NCBI GenBank assembly: GCA_045537695.1 | Contig: JAZSQB010000016.1 | Span: 14,897 to 78,896, forward strand | Direction: 5' to 3' | Length of the DNA stretch: 64,000 nucleotides | Source of the DNA: RGIG2041 sp045537695 | GTDB taxonomy: Bacteria > Bacillota > Clostridia > UBA1381 > UMGS1253 | In this document: one piece after another, positions 36,701 through 44,319 of the stretch | Layout of the letters: every line of letters begins with the position of its first letter | Position numbering within the stretch: position 1 is the stretch's first letter | Made by a program: the position numbers and the translations under genes | Notes under the pieces: model-generated | The model's database searches: none | The model's input: only the letters and a program-made list of their open reading frames with translations | What the model was told of the DNA's origin: nothing

Positions 36701-38344
36701 AATCATTGATGCCGCACCGTTCGACCAGTCCGGGAATGTGCCGGCGTTGCGGATTTCCGAAAGACCGCGGTCGATGTATTTTCTGTCCTGCTCTACCAGA
36801 TAGACAAAACCGAGCTCCATCAATCTTCTTTCAATCGTACGCGCAGCGGTAAGCAGGTTTCTTCCATTGGAAAATTCATATTCCTGATTTGGTACAGTCA
36901 AACTCCAGTCTGCCTTGTTCTTTACAATATCATACCATGCACTGCACTGTTCTATATTGGCAATCTTATCTAAAACATCCTGTCGGTCATTGACAAACAT
37001 TCTCGGATGCGGGCGCAGGTTAGACATATAGCTGTTCTTCGTCAACGGCTCGCCAATTTTTTCCCAGTTTGTACCAGTCTCCCCGTAATATTTGACATCA
37101 CCGAAATTCGGGGCGCTTGGCATATAGATAATCACGTTATCCATCAGCATGGTATCGTACGCTCCTAGGCGCGCGTCCAAGGATACACTCACGTCAAAGA
37201 TATCACCCGGATCGTTCGGGAATTTCACGCTTTCAATTTTTTTACCGTCGCAGTAGGTTGTCATTTCCTGTTTCTTAAAGTCGACATGTGCCTCCAGCAG
37301 CGACCAGCCCTGTCCGTCTTCATCGTTAATCCATTGCGTTGTTGCAACAATGGACTTGTTTGCACTGTTATAGATTGAAAAACCGGCACTGCTCTTGGAC
37401 AGGTTTGCATAATACGCTATATGTATCTCTGTCGGTCTTTTACCCATTGTAATCTTTTTCTGCAGGCTCGTTTTCTTCGGAATATTGGTGTTGTTGGTAA
37501 AGCGGATAACCTTCTGTCCGTCTAAAAGTCCCGGAAGAACATAATCGCCTTTCTTCGAAAAGTTGGCGGCACTCTCTACCGGCACATAGGAACTACCGTT
37601 GAGCGAACAGTCATAGGTAAATGCGCTGTATTGCCCCTCCGGAACGGAAAGTGTCGGCGCCTGCGTTGTGCCGAACGGCTTCATTGCCTCCTCCGGCGTG
37701 ATAGTGACCGTTTTTTCCACCCAATCCTCTGCAGCTATATTGTCTGTCGTAGAAAAAACAACGTCATCGAGGTACGCTTCACAGCCATCCTTCAGTCCGG
37801 TCACAAAACGGAATTGCGTATCGCTGAAATCTGTATATTTCAGCGCTGTGCTGCTCTGTTCTTGACCTTCTATATAGGTTGTATATATCATCTTCTCTAA
37901 GTCAAGCACAACCTTATAATTTGTCCAAGTATCGTTTGACGCTCTGATAAGTGTATTACTACCATCGGGTAATATCGTCATCAAAGAAAGCGATGCGTCA
38001 ACCGTCTTCGCGCGGAAGCTGATTGTCAGATTCGTCATTCCAGAAAGCGTGACAAGTTTCTGCAGATTCGGAGAGTTACTCCCCGTTGCGCCGACATTGG
38101 TAAAGCGCAACACCATACCGGTTGCGTCCTTATATGCCGCAATCTTTGTCGTTTTCGCATTGGTGGTCTTTGACCACGCATTTGGATCTTTCGCGTTCAC
38201 AATCGCCGCCTGTCCCTCTGTGTAGCTTTCAAAGCCTTCCGAAAACAGTACCGTTTCGGTTCCGCCTTTTGCCGCAAACACGTTGGTAATGCCGCAGCTC
38301 AGCAGCATACACAGGCAAAGCAGTAAACAAATTCCTCTTTTCAT
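33779..38344 (-). CDS. Giant secreted heparinase II/III-like multidomain protein
   Basis: This 1521-residue protein has a signal peptide (MKRGICLLLCLCMLLSCG...FA). Residues about 30-410 look like two beta-sandwich carbohydrate-binding regions. About 440-1060 resembles the alginate-lyase/heparinase II-III fold: an alpha toroid (LMYGIACFYDWAYYGLTEAE) then a beta domain with NNAGHMHNSLGTFVIDANGE, a heparinase-type His motif. About 1075-1190 is a copper-amine-oxidase-N-like stalk domain (GRTLVPVRFIAESF...RTLIPLRALVEALGK). About 1290-1440 is F5/8C-like and 1445-1520 a BIG_2-like Ig fold. It is probably a polysaccharide lyase acting outside the cell, close to uxaAB. The substrate is unknown. Confidence 0.8.
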   Translation of the reverse strand: MKRGICLLLCLCMLLSCGITNVFAAKGGTETVLFSEGFESYTEGQAAIVNAKDPNAWSKTTNAKTTKIAAYKDATGMVLRFTNVGATGSNSPNLQKLVTLSGMTNLTISFRAKTVDASLSLMTILPDGSNTLIRASNDTWTNYKVVLDLEKMIYTTYIEGQEQSSTALKYTDFSDTQFRFVTGLKDGCEAYLDDVVFSTTDNIAAEDWVEKTVTITPEEAMKPFGTTQAPTLSVPEGQYSAFTYDCSLNGSSYVPVESAANFSKKGDYVLPGLLDGQKVIRFTNNTNIPKKTSLQKKITMGKRPTEIHIAYYANLSKSSAGFSIYNSANKSIVATTQWINDEDGQGWSLLEAHVDFKKQEMTTYCDGKKIESVKFPNDPGDIFDVSVSLDARLGAYDTMLMDNVIIYMPSAPNFGDVKYYGETGTNWEKIGEPLTKNSYMSNLRPHPRMFVNDRQDVLDKIANIEQCSAWYDIVKNKADWSLTVPNQEYEFSNGRNLLTAARTIERRLMELGFVYLVEQDRKYIDRGLSEIRNAGTFPDWSNGAASMIPSELMYGIACFYDWAYYGLTEAERLEIIEIVKRQAIWQHVRAYDGAIKEADIAGGSTNRAMLANACAAGVALAFADEIPEVSEFLFKGALKYGRIPVEAFGTDGGFPEGPSYWGLTSEFMVYFVAQCETAFVEGYEMPADLAWYYETPMIRYMGDYWLYTSGPEKMFNFGDGSEALAIDPSIYWLANKFDRPDYTWMLNERIRRVGSDVDYPYFAILYYDADAQESMDGVALDKTFNAKDDAQVANFRSSWTDDNALYAAMQGGANNAGHMHNSLGTFVIDANGERFVRTIGRANYSALYSGYMYYVQRAEGQNTLVVNPGEGFEQPKDAQASFVRHEEAENEAFSILDMTKSSSDFVSAKRGMYMTKDRQSVVLQDEVKMKKPSELWWFAHTDGDILLSADKKSALLTVGKERMYVAITQGPVDATFQIMQARPLPTSPVAPDEKYQDMFKLGIHMQNVTETTLTVEFVPLDAGEAAPEKLTPVLPMDSWSVSDNAIPTARQAGDAVALFLNSPVVLDKGNRTYVDTANADVYPFTENGRTLVPVRFIAESFDARVGWDDATQTVTVMQGQTNISLQIGSDKMYVNGVEKILDVPANTYNARTLIPLRALVEALGKQVLWDDRGLIVISDNVMEYTEAEKANIISMLSERVLLDGKEMTAFTTDKTDYYMITEGNIPTVTLTSGAPVAQNGNTASFTIGEKTYTITFVADKFEGQFGTNSTSNISKLQLSVPIEKDPPAEISRQPAEHVTFSTGHDKYVEFGTMDNIISKELVNRWSGQSPAWICYEFREPVSLYAFGLAGMADSKGEPRSFIFNAEISMDGETWEQVLDTQTSGTTVMPDIFLLDGKTAKFFRINGKGDSSGGTYSSYSEVCFYTSKEQMETDMQFWPLYFASNEVQGTVGGTKQLFVQAFNGKGVEVAVDGVVFTSDNPAVATVDANGLVTCVGKGRAKITASYQGMFSTVTATTAIVVQ

Positions 38345-38415
38345 TTACTTTTCCTCCTTATACTTATAAAATTTTAAACCGTATCATGCTATATAGGTTC
38401 CCCGATTTTGTTTAT

Positions 38416-38445
38416 ATTCTACCATATAAACAGTAAACCTGTCAA
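38416..38445 (-). promoter_or_regulatory. Promoter of the giant secreted protein gene
   Basis: TTGACA (38445-38440) and TAGAAT (38421-38416), 18 bp apart on the minus strand, with AAGGAGG before the ATG at 38344. The rest of 38450-38637 shows no gene. Confidence 0.7.
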
Positions 38446-38637
38446 CTACTTCATTGTAATACATTTACAAAAAGCAATATGCTGATATCACCGCGCATAT
38501 GACCAGAACAAAAAAACGGACAACAGACTTCCTTGTTTTTTGAAAGGCGCAAACCCCTGCGCTCCCATCTTCGTTGCATTGTACTTATCAGAACAGCAAT
38601 TTCATCCCCGCCCGAAAAATAAAAAGCAAACGGAATT

Positions 38638-38749
38638 TGAACTGCACCATTTTATACAGACAGCACAAAAAGGACCTTTATGGTAGCTATTTTAATTCTA
38701 CCATAGGAGGTCTCTTTTTTCTATTGTCCATTTTTACTGGACCTGTTCA
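38638..38749. mobile_element. MITE-like element with IS3/IS150-type ends
   Basis: This 112-bp element has imperfect terminal inverted repeats of about 25 bp: TGAACTGCACCATTTTATAC on the left, and on the right, read inward, TGAACAGGTCCAGTAAAAAT, both continuing to GACA. This resembles the TGnaCTGacCCc...GACA ends of IS150-group IS3 elements. Inside is a long hairpin (about 38672-38714) with a T-run on each strand that can terminate uxaA transcripts. No transposase is present. Confidence 0.6.
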
Positions 38750-38775
38750 ATTTTGCCTTGGCTCTTTTATTTTTA

Positions 38776-40158
38776 TTATAATGTTACGCCGTTTTTGAAA
38801 ATGGCAATTTCACGATAGCCGTTTTCTTCGTTGCGCGTCTTTCTGCCTTCCGCAACAGAGATAATATAATCATAGAAATCCGCATCCAAATCCTTGCCTT
38901 CTAAAAGCGCACCGGCATTGTAGTCAATCCAGTTCGGTTTCCTTTCCGTAAGCGCTGTATTGGTGGAAATCTTCACTGTCGGACATGCGCCGGCAAACGG
39001 TGTGCCGCGACCCGTGGTAAAGAGCACCATATGACAACCGGACGCAATCAGGTTGGTTACTGCAACCATATCGTTGCCCGGCCCGTAGAGCAGATTTAAG
39101 CCGCACTTTGCTGCCGGTTCGGCGATATCAAGCGCATCTACAACCGGCGCACAACCGCCTTTTTGCACGCAGCCGAGGGATTTTTCCTCAAGTGTCGTGA
39201 TGCCGCCGGCTTTGTTGCCCGGGGACGGATTTTCGTAAATTGGCTGACCGTAGGCGATAAAATAATCCTTGTAGCGGTTAATCATATCCACGGTTTTATC
39301 AAAGATGTGTTCATCCACGCAGCGGTTCATCAAAATGGTTTCCGCGCCGAACATTTCCGGCACTTCACTTAAAACGGCGATGCCGTCCTGTGCGGTAAAG
39401 CGGTCGCAAAATCTGCCGACGAGCGGATTTGCCGTAACGCCGGAAAGCCCGTCCGAGCCGCCGCACTTTAAGCCGATTTTCAGCTTGGATACCGGAATTG
39501 GCTCACGCACTTGCTTTTTCGCTTCTTCCGCAAGCGCGCGCAGAATTTCCACGCCCTCTGCAAGTTCATCGTCGCTTTCCTGTGCGTTTAACAGGCGGAT
39601 ATTTGTACCTTCGATGTCTCCGAGCACTTTTGTAAACGTACCGAGATGATTGTTTTCACAGCCGAGGCCCAAAACCAATACGCCAAATGCATTCGGGTGA
39701 TGGCAAAGTGCAGAAAGCACCTTCTGCGTGGTTTCGTGATCGCCGCCGAGCTGCGAGCAGCCGTAAGGATGCACGAATGCGTATGTATCTGCAAAAAAGC
39801 TTCTTGCCTTTTCAGCAATCTTTTCCGCCGCACCATTGATGCAACCTACGGTCGGGATAATCCACAGTTCATTGCGGATTGCCGCTTCGCCGTTTTTGCG
39901 CATATAACCCATAAAGGTCGGCGTTGGCGATTTTTTAACTTCAAATTCAGGCTGATAGGAATATTCAAGCTTGCCTTCCAAGCCCGTCTTTACATTATGG
40001 GAATGCACATGCTCCCCTTCTGCAATATCTGCGGTTGCCACGCCGATCGGAAATCCGTATTTGATAACCTTTTCACCGGCTTTGATGGCATTGGCCGCAT
40101 ATTTATGTCCGCTTGTCACATCGACAAGCACGTTGTCTTTTTCGTGTATTCTAAGCAT
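38776..40158 (-). CDS. uxaA: Altronate dehydratase
   Basis: About 460 residues from ATG 40158, with GGAGGC inside the end of uxaB; the longer frame overlaps uxaB. Full-length UxaA: N-terminal SAF-like domain (HEKDNVLVDV...HVHSHNVKT) and the large Fe-dependent dehydratase domain (PTVGCINGAAEKI, PYGCSQLGGDHETTQ, LKCGGSDGLSGVTANP, TTGRGTPFAG). It converts D-altronate to 2-keto-3-deoxygluconate in galacturonate breakdown. It is translated directly after uxaB. Confidence 0.93.
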   Translation of the reverse strand: MLRIHEKDNVLVDVTSGHKYAANAIKAGEKVIKYGFPIGVATADIAEGEHVHSHNVKTGLEGKLEYSYQPEFEVKKSPTPTFMGYMRKNGEAAIRNELWIIPTVGCINGAAEKIAEKARSFFADTYAFVHPYGCSQLGGDHETTQKVLSALCHHPNAFGVLVLGLGCENNHLGTFTKVLGDIEGTNIRLLNAQESDDELAEGVEILRALAEEAKKQVREPIPVSKLKIGLKCGGSDGLSGVTANPLVGRFCDRFTAQDGIAVLSEVPEMFGAETILMNRCVDEHIFDKTVDMINRYKDYFIAYGQPIYENPSPGNKAGGITTLEEKSLGCVQKGGCAPVVDALDIAEPAAKCGLNLLYGPGNDMVAVTNLIASGCHMVLFTTGRGTPFAGACPTVKISTNTALTERKPNWIDYNAGALLEGKDLDADFYDYIISVAEGRKTRNEENGYREIAIFKNGVTL

Positions 40159-40159
40159 A

Positions 40160-41518
40160 TTACGCCTCCAAAAGTTCACGGATAACTGTGCGCACACCGC
40201 GTGCTTCACAGTCGGCAATGTAGCCTTCTACCTTCGCTAAAAGTCCGTCCATCTTTGTCAAATCCTGCCCCCACATATCTGCGTTCGCAAGCACCTGCGC
40301 CGCAGTTGCGCCCTGCATAAACGCCAGCGCCTCCGGCATATCATTTGCCTTATCTGTGTGATAGAACATAATGAGTGCCGCCAAAGAGAAGGTTAAAATC
40401 TTCGACGGTGTACCATTTTCAAGAGCACCAAGCAAAGACGGAAGCACTCTTTCCTTATACTTCGCTGTGGAATTGAGACAAATATCTAAAAGTCTGTGGC
40501 GGATGTACGGATTTTCAAAACGCTCCATGACGCTGCTGGCAAAGTCTTCGAGTTCTTCTTTAGAAAGACCGTCAATTGTCGGGATCACTTCTTCAAAGAT
40601 ACCCTTGCGCACGTATTTGCCCATAATTTCGTCGTCCATCATTTCCTTCACGGTTTCTAATCCGCAAAGCTGCGCCGCCATAACGCTCATCGTGTGCGCG
40701 CCGTTTAAAATGCGCACCTTGCGCTTTTTGTACGGTACAATATTATCCGTAAAGATAACATTATAGCCATACGTATCGAGCGGCAGTAAATCCTTCTTGT
40801 CATTCATGCCTTCGATAACCCAAAGATGGAAATATTCCGCCGTTACCATCAGCTTATCTTCGTAGCCGAGGCGCTCTGCCCAGGCAGCCTCTTCGCCGCG
40901 CGGGAATCCCGTTACGATACGGTCCACAAGCGAGCTTGCAAAGGTGCAGGCTTCTTCAACCCACGCCTTAAAGCCGTCTTCTAACTGCCAAAGGTCAATA
41001 TACTGCATTACGCACTTTTTGAGTGCTCTACCGTTAAAGTCAATGAGTTCACAGGCGATGAAAATAATACCCTTGTCCTTTGCGCCCTCAAATGCCTTAT
41101 AACGCGCATATAAAAACTGCGTTACCTTACCCGGAAAGGAATTTGCCGGCATATCATCAATTTTGCAGCTATCAACAAAGGTGATACCGGCTTCTGTCGT
41201 GTTAGAAATTACAAACTGCAGCTCCGGCTTGTTTGCCATCTCTAAAAACGCATCAAAATCTGCATAAGGATTGATGCAGCGGCTTACCGCCGTATTCTTT
41301 GTAATTTCTTCTACAAGCTCACCGTTTTGCTTACCGCGCAAAATCGTTGTATACTGGCCATTCTGCGCATTAATCACTTCGCCCATACCCTGTGCAAGCG
41401 GCTGCACCAGCACAACAGATGTGTTAAAATCTGCTTTCTCATTGAGTCCGTTAATAAAATAATCCACAAAGCCGCGAAGGAAATTACCTTCACCAAATTG
41501 CAAAATTCTCTCCTGCAT
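40160..41518 (-). CDS. uxaB: Tagaturonate reductase
   Basis: This 452-residue member of the long-chain mannitol-dehydrogenase family opens with the NAD-binding ILQFGEGNFLRGFVDYFI and carries YKKRKVRILNGAHTMSV, with the catalytic Lys and the K-x-R-x-L-N-G-x-H motif. It reduces D-tagaturonate to D-altronate, the substrate of the next gene. AAGGGAG precedes ATG 41518. No uxaC or regulator is in view. Confidence 0.92.
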   Translation of the reverse strand: MQERILQFGEGNFLRGFVDYFINGLNEKADFNTSVVLVQPLAQGMGEVINAQNGQYTTILRGKQNGELVEEITKNTAVSRCINPYADFDAFLEMANKPELQFVISNTTEAGITFVDSCKIDDMPANSFPGKVTQFLYARYKAFEGAKDKGIIFIACELIDFNGRALKKCVMQYIDLWQLEDGFKAWVEEACTFASSLVDRIVTGFPRGEEAAWAERLGYEDKLMVTAEYFHLWVIEGMNDKKDLLPLDTYGYNVIFTDNIVPYKKRKVRILNGAHTMSVMAAQLCGLETVKEMMDDEIMGKYVRKGIFEEVIPTIDGLSKEELEDFASSVMERFENPYIRHRLLDICLNSTAKYKERVLPSLLGALENGTPSKILTFSLAALIMFYHTDKANDMPEALAFMQGATAAQVLANADMWGQDLTKMDGLLAKVEGYIADCEARGVRTVIRELLEA

Positions 41519-41733
41519 AACAACAGCTCCCTTACTTTATAATATAATAATTGTATTTTAGCACGCCTAAAAATAAATATCTACACCTTTAAAAGCAATT
41601 TTTTAATTTTCTGCAATTTTTGATTTGTTTGCTGACCTATTTTAAATACCCTTACAGATTATCGTCGAACGCTTATGTTCCCAACGTATAAAAACCGGCC
41701 TGCATACATATATTTTTTACCGAGGTGATTTTT

Positions 41734-42207
41734 ATGTGGCAAAAAATAAAGCCCTATGTAATTTCCATTGCAATCGCACTGGGTGTCGGCGGTTTCTCCG
41801 CATTGGTAACCATGGAAAATATGGACATTTACGAAAGTATCATACAACCGCCGCTCGCACCACCATCCTGGTTATTCGGTGTCGTTTGGGGCATTTTGTT
41901 CGTCCTGATGGGTATTAGTGCCGCGCTTGTGTATACCTGCCGCAGCTGCGACCGTGCACAGGTGCGCTCTGCGCTCACTGTCTACGCGCTGCAGTTGGTG
42001 GTCAATTTTTTTTGGAGCATCATTTTCTTTAATCTGCAAGCATTCTGGTTTGCGTTTCTCTGGATTTTGCTTTTGTGGGGCTTAATTTTATGGATGCTAA
42101 TTCTTTTTTACCGCGTCCGTCCGCTTGCTGCGTATTTGCAAATCCCGTACTTTTTATGGGTGACTTTTGCGGCGTATCTGACATTGGCAATTGCAATATT
42201 AAATTAA
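41734..42207 (+). CDS. tspO: TspO/MBR family membrane protein
   Basis: This 157-residue protein has five membrane helices. Family landmarks: IQPPLAPPSWLFGVVWGILF near 38-58 and NFFWSIIFFNLQAFWFAF near 93-110. ATG 41734 is chosen because GAGGTG is 6 bp upstream. TspO proteins bind porphyrins and similar tetrapyrroles and cholesterol-like ligands; the bacterial role is unsettled. It is an isolated plus-strand gene. Confidence 0.92.
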   Translation: MWQKIKPYVISIAIALGVGGFSALVTMENMDIYESIIQPPLAPPSWLFGVVWGILFVLMGISAALVYTCRSCDRAQVRSALTVYALQLVVNFFWSIIFFNLQAFWFAFLWILLLWGLILWMLILFYRVRPLAAYLQIPYFLWVTFAAYLTLAIAILN

Positions 42208-42315
42208 AAAAGTCCGGCATATGATAGCTAAAAAGCCTGATTTTCTAAATATTTAGAAAATCAGGCTTAAATATTAGTATCCTTAGCCGTACACACCTTA
42301 TGCCGGACTTTTTTA
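42206..42315. terminator. Nested inverted-repeat terminator between convergent genes
   Basis: An outer inverted repeat (AAAAAAGTCCGGCATA at 42206-42221 with TATGCCGGACTTTTTT near 42299-42314) encloses a perfect 17-bp palindromic hairpin at 42233-42267. It serves tspO and the opposing carboxypeptidase gene, whose stop lies within the right arm. Confidence 0.75.
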
Positions 42316-43491
42316 ACGTCCCAAATACGAAAAGTGCATATAGTCATTGTTACTCTTCCACGAATTGCCACCCCAGGAAAAACCGTATTTTTCAAAGGTT
42401 TTTACAACTATGCTGTCCTCCGGAATGGAATGCGGATCTTCGTACGGCTTCCAGTAAGAGCCTGCGCCGATGGTGCCATCCGGATAAATCTGATAGTTTT
42501 CATTTGCATTGATATCCAGCGCTATACCTGAATTATGCTCCGAGATATTTAGATTGCTGCGCCAGTTGTAGCCACCGATTTCATAAATCGGAAACCGTGT
42601 TGGGTCGTTATAGATTTCCGTAAAAATTTTAACAATATCTTCTGCTAAAGCCTTGTGAATCCAGAAAAACTGCTCAGATGCCGTTTTAACACCAGTTGTT
42701 TTGTTTAAACGCCATACCGGCACGCAAACCTCGACCATATTGACTTTTGCAGCCGCTTCATTTTCATATTTGTTTGTTTCTGCCGTACCGAAAATACGGA
42801 TGCGCTTATCCGCATTATCCCCCTTATAGTACCATGTTGCCTTTGCCGTTGGTGACTGCTCCGGGGCCGACGGCGCTTCCACAACCTTCAATCCTGCCGC
42901 ACGCGTAAGCATAACGCAAACCTCTGCACGTGTCAACGTGCGGTCCGGGCGAAAATAACCGTCGGTATAACCGCTGGTGATACCGCGCGCATATGCTTGC
43001 AGCACACTGTCACGGTAAGCTTCGTCAATCGAGTAAATATCCTTTACCTGATTTAGATAAACCCTTGTATCCAATGGCTTTGTATGACAAACATAAGTCA
43101 TCACGCGGTCAAACAAAACACAAACGGTTTTTCTGTCAATCGTAGCACCCAATGTATTGGCATCCACTTTCAGAAAATCATCCGCCCATACAATTCCCTG
43201 CGTTACCGCAGCATTGTAAGCATTACTCGCCCAATGCTTTCCGTCGGCGCTATACGATAAAACGCCCGGATAAAACGTACGTGCAATCAATGTGAGAAAT
43301 TCTCCCTGCGTCAGCATACCCGCTGGCACGAAGGCTCCATCAATATAACCGCTAATCAGCCCGTTTGACACCATCGCCTGTACATACGGATAATGCCAAT
43401 CCATTATCTGCACATCCGAAAAACCGGTGTTTGCCAATGCGCTGACCGGCAAAAGCGCACATATTAAAAATATAGCTAAAAATTTCTTCAA
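42313..43491 (-). CDS. SLH-anchored D-alanyl-D-alanine carboxypeptidase (VanY type)
   Basis: About 392 residues from TTG 43491 (AAGGATG upstream), giving the signal peptide LKKFLAIFLICALLPVSALA; the open frame upstream runs through non-coding leader. Three SLH repeats (about 22-200) precede a VanY/peptidase M15B-like domain (about 225-392) with ISEHNSGIALDINANENY and NDYMHFSYLG, consistent with the SxHxxGxAxD and ExxH/WH zinc sites. It likely trims the terminal D-Ala of peptidoglycan while held at the wall by SLH. Confidence 0.85.
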   Translation of the reverse strand: MKKFLAIFLICALLPVSALANTGFSDVQIMDWHYPYVQAMVSNGLISGYIDGAFVPAGMLTQGEFLTLIARTFYPGVLSYSADGKHWASNAYNAAVTQGIVWADDFLKVDANTLGATIDRKTVCVLFDRVMTYVCHTKPLDTRVYLNQVKDIYSIDEAYRDSVLQAYARGITSGYTDGYFRPDRTLTRAEVCVMLTRAAGLKVVEAPSAPEQSPTAKATWYYKGDNADKRIRIFGTAETNKYENEAAAKVNMVEVCVPVWRLNKTTGVKTASEQFFWIHKALAEDIVKIFTEIYNDPTRFPIYEIGGYNWRSNLNISEHNSGIALDINANENYQIYPDGTIGAGSYWKPYEDPHSIPEDSIVVKTFEKYGFSWGGNSWKSNNDYMHFSYLGR

Positions 43492-43580
43492 CGTGTCCAC
43501 ATCCTTATACGCATTACGCACAATGTAATGAGTATACCATAATTCGACACGTTTTTCCATCGTAAATTTTTGGAAATAAA

Positions 43581-43618
43581 AAAAAGCAAGGGTACGGGCA
43601 TCCGTATCCTTGCTTTTT
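43581..43618 (-). terminator. Terminator of the DUF378 gene
   Basis: The stem AAAAAGCAAGG-GTACGG pairs with CCGTAT-CCTTGCTTTTT across a short loop, between the DUF378 stop and the next minus-strand gene. Confidence 0.8.
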
Positions 43619-43633
43619 CCGATTTACATTCCC

Positions 43634-43843
43634 TTAGTCGGCATGGAACATCTTATCTTTAAACAGAAGTGTAATGCACCAAAGCGCGCCAATGCCCACC
43701 AGCGTAAAGATAATGCGCGTAAACATCGCATCCGGTCCACCAAAGATTGCCGACACAAAGTCGAACTGAAAAAGACCGATAGAGCCCCAGTTGAGTCCGC
43801 CGACAATCACCAAAAGTAAAGCGATCGTATCTAAAATTGCCAT
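43634..43843 (-). CDS. DUF378 small membrane protein (YuzA-like)
   Basis: 69 residues from ATG 43843, 8 bp after GGAGG; the longer frame lacks an RBS. Two membrane helices with the family signature LLLVIVGGLNWGSIGLFQFD and a second helix RIIFTLVGIGALWCI. Function unknown. Confidence 0.85.
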   Translation of the reverse strand: MAILDTIALLLVIVGGLNWGSIGLFQFDFVSAIFGGPDAMFTRIIFTLVGIGALWCITLLFKDKMFHAD

Positions 43844-43971
43844 ATCAAAAACCTCCATATTATAAATTTTTGGGCTGACCTTACTATATGCAAAAGCCGC
43901 AAAATATATGCATGGAATTTTTGGAAATGTAATTTTTGTCGAAAAATGCAAACCGATTTTTAAAAATATAT

Positions 43972-44000
43972 TTGCAGTATGTCGATTTCTGTGCTATACT
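43972..44000 (+). promoter_or_regulatory. Promoter of the structured leader and 47-aa ORF
   Basis: TTGCAG (43972-43977) and TATACT (43995-44000), 17 bp apart, predict a transcript starting near 44007, at the first nucleotides of the leader helix P1. Confidence 0.7.
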
Positions 44001-44002
44001 GT

Positions 44003-44173
44003 ACTTGTCACTCAACTGAATACGTCCAAAATTCGGCTGCGTTTTGGTAAAAACGCAGGCCTGGTTTTCATATGCCGTTTTTTGGACATGTGTTGAGTGA
44101 CATCAGACCTCGCCGCGTTTTTCTGCGCGGCTTCGGTCGCGCATTTTTTTATTTCATTAAAGGAGATGTCACC
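44003..44173 (+). promoter_or_regulatory. Structured leader, candidate riboswitch-like switch
   Basis: P1: 44006-44016 pairs with 44092-44102 (11 bp, perfect). P2: 44024-44031 and 44034-44037 pair with 44080-44087 and 44074-44077 around a TT/TT internal loop. P3: 44037-44045 pairs with 44050-44058, loop GGTA. The 3' arm of P1 (TGACATC, 44098-44104) is also complementary to GATGTCA, 44165-44171, at the ribosome site of the ORF. A terminator (44124-44150) competes with an alternative stem 44112-44117/44126-44131. I recognise no known class. Confidence 0.6.
44124..44150 (+). terminator. Terminator inside the leader
   Basis: TGCGCG-GC-TTCG-GT-CGCGCA followed by T7. Its 5' arm can instead pair with GCCGCG at 44112-44117, so it could be conditional. 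Confidence 0.75.
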
Positions 44174-44317
44174 ATGGAAAAACAGTATTTTGAAGTATTC
44201 AACAAAATCACAGATATTATCGAAGACTTAAAGAAATTGCAAACGGAAATGGAAGAAATGTACATTTCCTCCAAGCAAAAAGAAACCGCACAGTACGGAC
44301 ACTGTGCGGTTTTATGA
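44174..44317 (+). CDS. 47-residue hypothetical protein
   Basis: ATG 44174 has AAAGGAGATGTCACC just upstream. The product is a single predicted amphipathic helix (VFNKITDIIEDLKKLQTEM) with a short Lys/Gln-rich end. The last codons overlap a terminator hairpin. No family recognised; it could be a small regulator or structural peptide. The elaborate leader suggests its expression is controlled. Confidence 0.6.
   Translation: MEKQYFEVFNKITDIIEDLKKLQTEMEEMYISSKQKETAQYGHCAVL
44283..44313. terminator. Bidirectional terminator between the 47-aa ORF and the SPFH gene
   Basis: AAACCGCACAGT (44283-44294) pairs with ACTGTGCGGTTT (44301-44312), 6-nt loop, T-run on the plus strand. Confidence 0.8.
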
Positions 44318-44319
44318 TT

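Noticed and set aside
42206..42315. Small transposable element
   Set aside because: The ends have runs of A/T suited to termination and the element sits exactly between convergent genes; no IS-like end sequence is apparent.
43844..43951. N-terminal extension of the DUF378 protein to 105 residues
   Set aside because: GGAGG sits 8 bp before the internal ATG at 43843, and the extra residues do not resemble the family.
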